A DNA stretch of 5,184 nt from contig QYQI01000105.1 of NCBI GenBank assembly GCA_007280825.1, forward strand, positions 1 through 5,184, read 5' to 3'. Each line of letters opens with the position of its first letter. The first letter of the stretch is position 1. Below, piece after piece: positions 4,642 through 5,184 of the stretch. The DNA is from Ignavibacteriales bacterium (GTDB lineage: Bacteria > Bacteroidota > Ignavibacteria > Ignavibacteriales > Melioribacteraceae). Both the position numbers and the translations under genes were made by a program. Below the pieces are notes generated by a model that saw nothing but the letters and a program-made list of their open reading frames with translations, did not search any database and had not been told where the DNA came from.

Positions 4642-5184
4642 ATGGGTTCCAAAGCAGCATCACTTTTATTAGCAATATTTTTTTTCTACGCATCAATATC
4701 ATTCTCGCAGGAAGACCAATCATTAACGAAAGGAGGCGCCCCTAACATTTTTATTGATTGCAATTATTGCGATATTAATTTTATCAAAGAACAAATACCA
4801 ATCGTTAATTACGTGCGTGACCGGAAAGATGCCGACGTTCATGTTCTTTATACTTCTCAAACCACCGGATCTGGAGGAAGTAATTATACTTTGCTTTTTA
4901 TTGGTCTTAATAAATTTGCTAATATAAACGATACTGTAAAGTATATTACGAATAAAACAGATTCGGATGATCAATCAAGAATTAAAATGGTTAAGGCACT
5001 TAAACTTGGATTGATGAGATACATTTCTAAATCACCTGTTGCAGATCAAATGAATATTTCATTTTCTAAAAGCAACAAGGTGGAACAGCCGAAAGATGAC
5101 TGGGACTATTGGGTTTTTAAGTTAAGCTCCAACGGAAATTTTAGCGGTGAAAAAAATTACAACTACAAATATATTTATAGCTCG
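4642..5184 (+). CDS. Exported protein of unknown function, N-terminal 181 codons; runs off the window
   Basis: The frame stays open to the last base, so the gene is cut by the window edge. Residues 1-22 form a signal peptide: Lys4, a hydrophobic core at 8-17, and a likely cleavage ASISFS/QE. The mature part begins with a compact block, FIDCNYCDINFI (37-48) followed by IPIVNYVRDRKDADVHVL (52-69), then a Gly/Ser turn (76-80) and YTLLFIGL (82-89). A charged helix-like segment follows, KMVKALKLGLMRYI (115-128), and then a Trp/Asn/Tyr-rich stretch (154-181) with alternating polar and aromatic residues, as expected at the start of outer-membrane beta strands. I recognise the YCD..FI and P.VNYVRDR.DADVH blocks from conserved hypothetical proteins of Bacteroidota and related phyla but know no function. 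The C-terminal part is probably a beta-barrel (inference). Cys40 and Cys43 form a CxxC pair that might bind metal or form a disulphide. Confidence 0.8.
   Translation, partial: MGSKAASLLLAIFFFYASISFSQEDQSLTKGGAPNIFIDCNYCDINFIKEQIPIVNYVRDRKDADVHVLYTSQTTGSGGSNYTLLFIGLNKFANINDTVKYITNKTDSDDQSRIKMVKALKLGLMRYISKSPVADQMNISFSKSNKVEQPKDDWDYWVFKLSSNGNFSGEKNYNYKYIYSS

Noticed and set aside
4729..4736. AAAGGAGG, a near-perfect anti-Shine-Dalgarno complement inside the right-edge gene
   Set aside because: No ATG, GTG or TTG follows at a workable distance, so it is not an internal start; best read as coding sequence (Lys-Gly-Gly).
4723..4974. Minus-strand open frame of 83 codons inside the right-edge gene
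   Set aside because: Lies wholly within the exported-protein gene, which has a signal peptide and conserved blocks; no independent support.

Overview
The window is AT-rich (roughly one third G+C by eye, not computed). It reads as a chromosomal stretch from a Bacteroidota/Ignavibacteria-like bacterium. The lineage is inferred from three things: AT-rich codon use, several starts without a Shine-Dalgarno sequence, and a long secreted protein at the right edge whose N-terminal block (YCD..FI followed by P.VNYVRDR.DADVH) I associate with hypothetical proteins of Bacteroidota and relatives. No tRNA, rRNA, CRISPR array, insertion sequence or integrase was found.

Layout. Positions 2-181 are the last 59 codons of mnmG (tRNA U34 modification). 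They are followed 11-14 bases later by rsmG (16S rRNA G527 methyltransferase, 193-876), a pairing seen in many bacteria. After a 153-base gap comes a stand-alone SIR2-like protein (1030-2148) with the GAGAS nucleotide-binding loop, the TLNYD and LHGS motifs and a small cysteine cluster. This is the class of NAD-handling domain used in several antiphage systems. Next is a PadR-family regulator (2219-2800), preceded by a promoter-like TTGACA/TATTTT pair and a perfect 7-bp inverted repeat that could be its own operator. Convergent to it on the minus strand is a small lipoprotein (2887-3318, TTG start) with an SRCP..V.CVWAG motif. Divergent from the lipoprotein is a short, very basic secreted protein (3470-3784) with a two-fold internal repeat; it ends in a textbook rho-independent terminator (3820-3856). 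A DinB-superfamily protein (4031-4510) follows, in which one expected metal-binding histidine appears to be arginine. The window closes with the first 181 codons of an exported protein of unknown function (4642-5184).

How the genes relate. Only mnmG and rsmG look like an operon. The genes downstream seem to be single transcription units: orientation changes twice, intergenic gaps are 70-175 bases, and no coding regions overlap. The SIR2-like gene and the PadR gene run in the same direction 70 bases apart and are the only pair that might form a functional unit. The promoter and palindrome between them argue that the PadR gene can also be expressed alone. I see no complete multi-gene defence system. 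The most noteworthy items are the SIR2-like protein, the PadR promoter/palindrome, the DinB His-to-Arg substitution and the internally repeated basic secreted protein.
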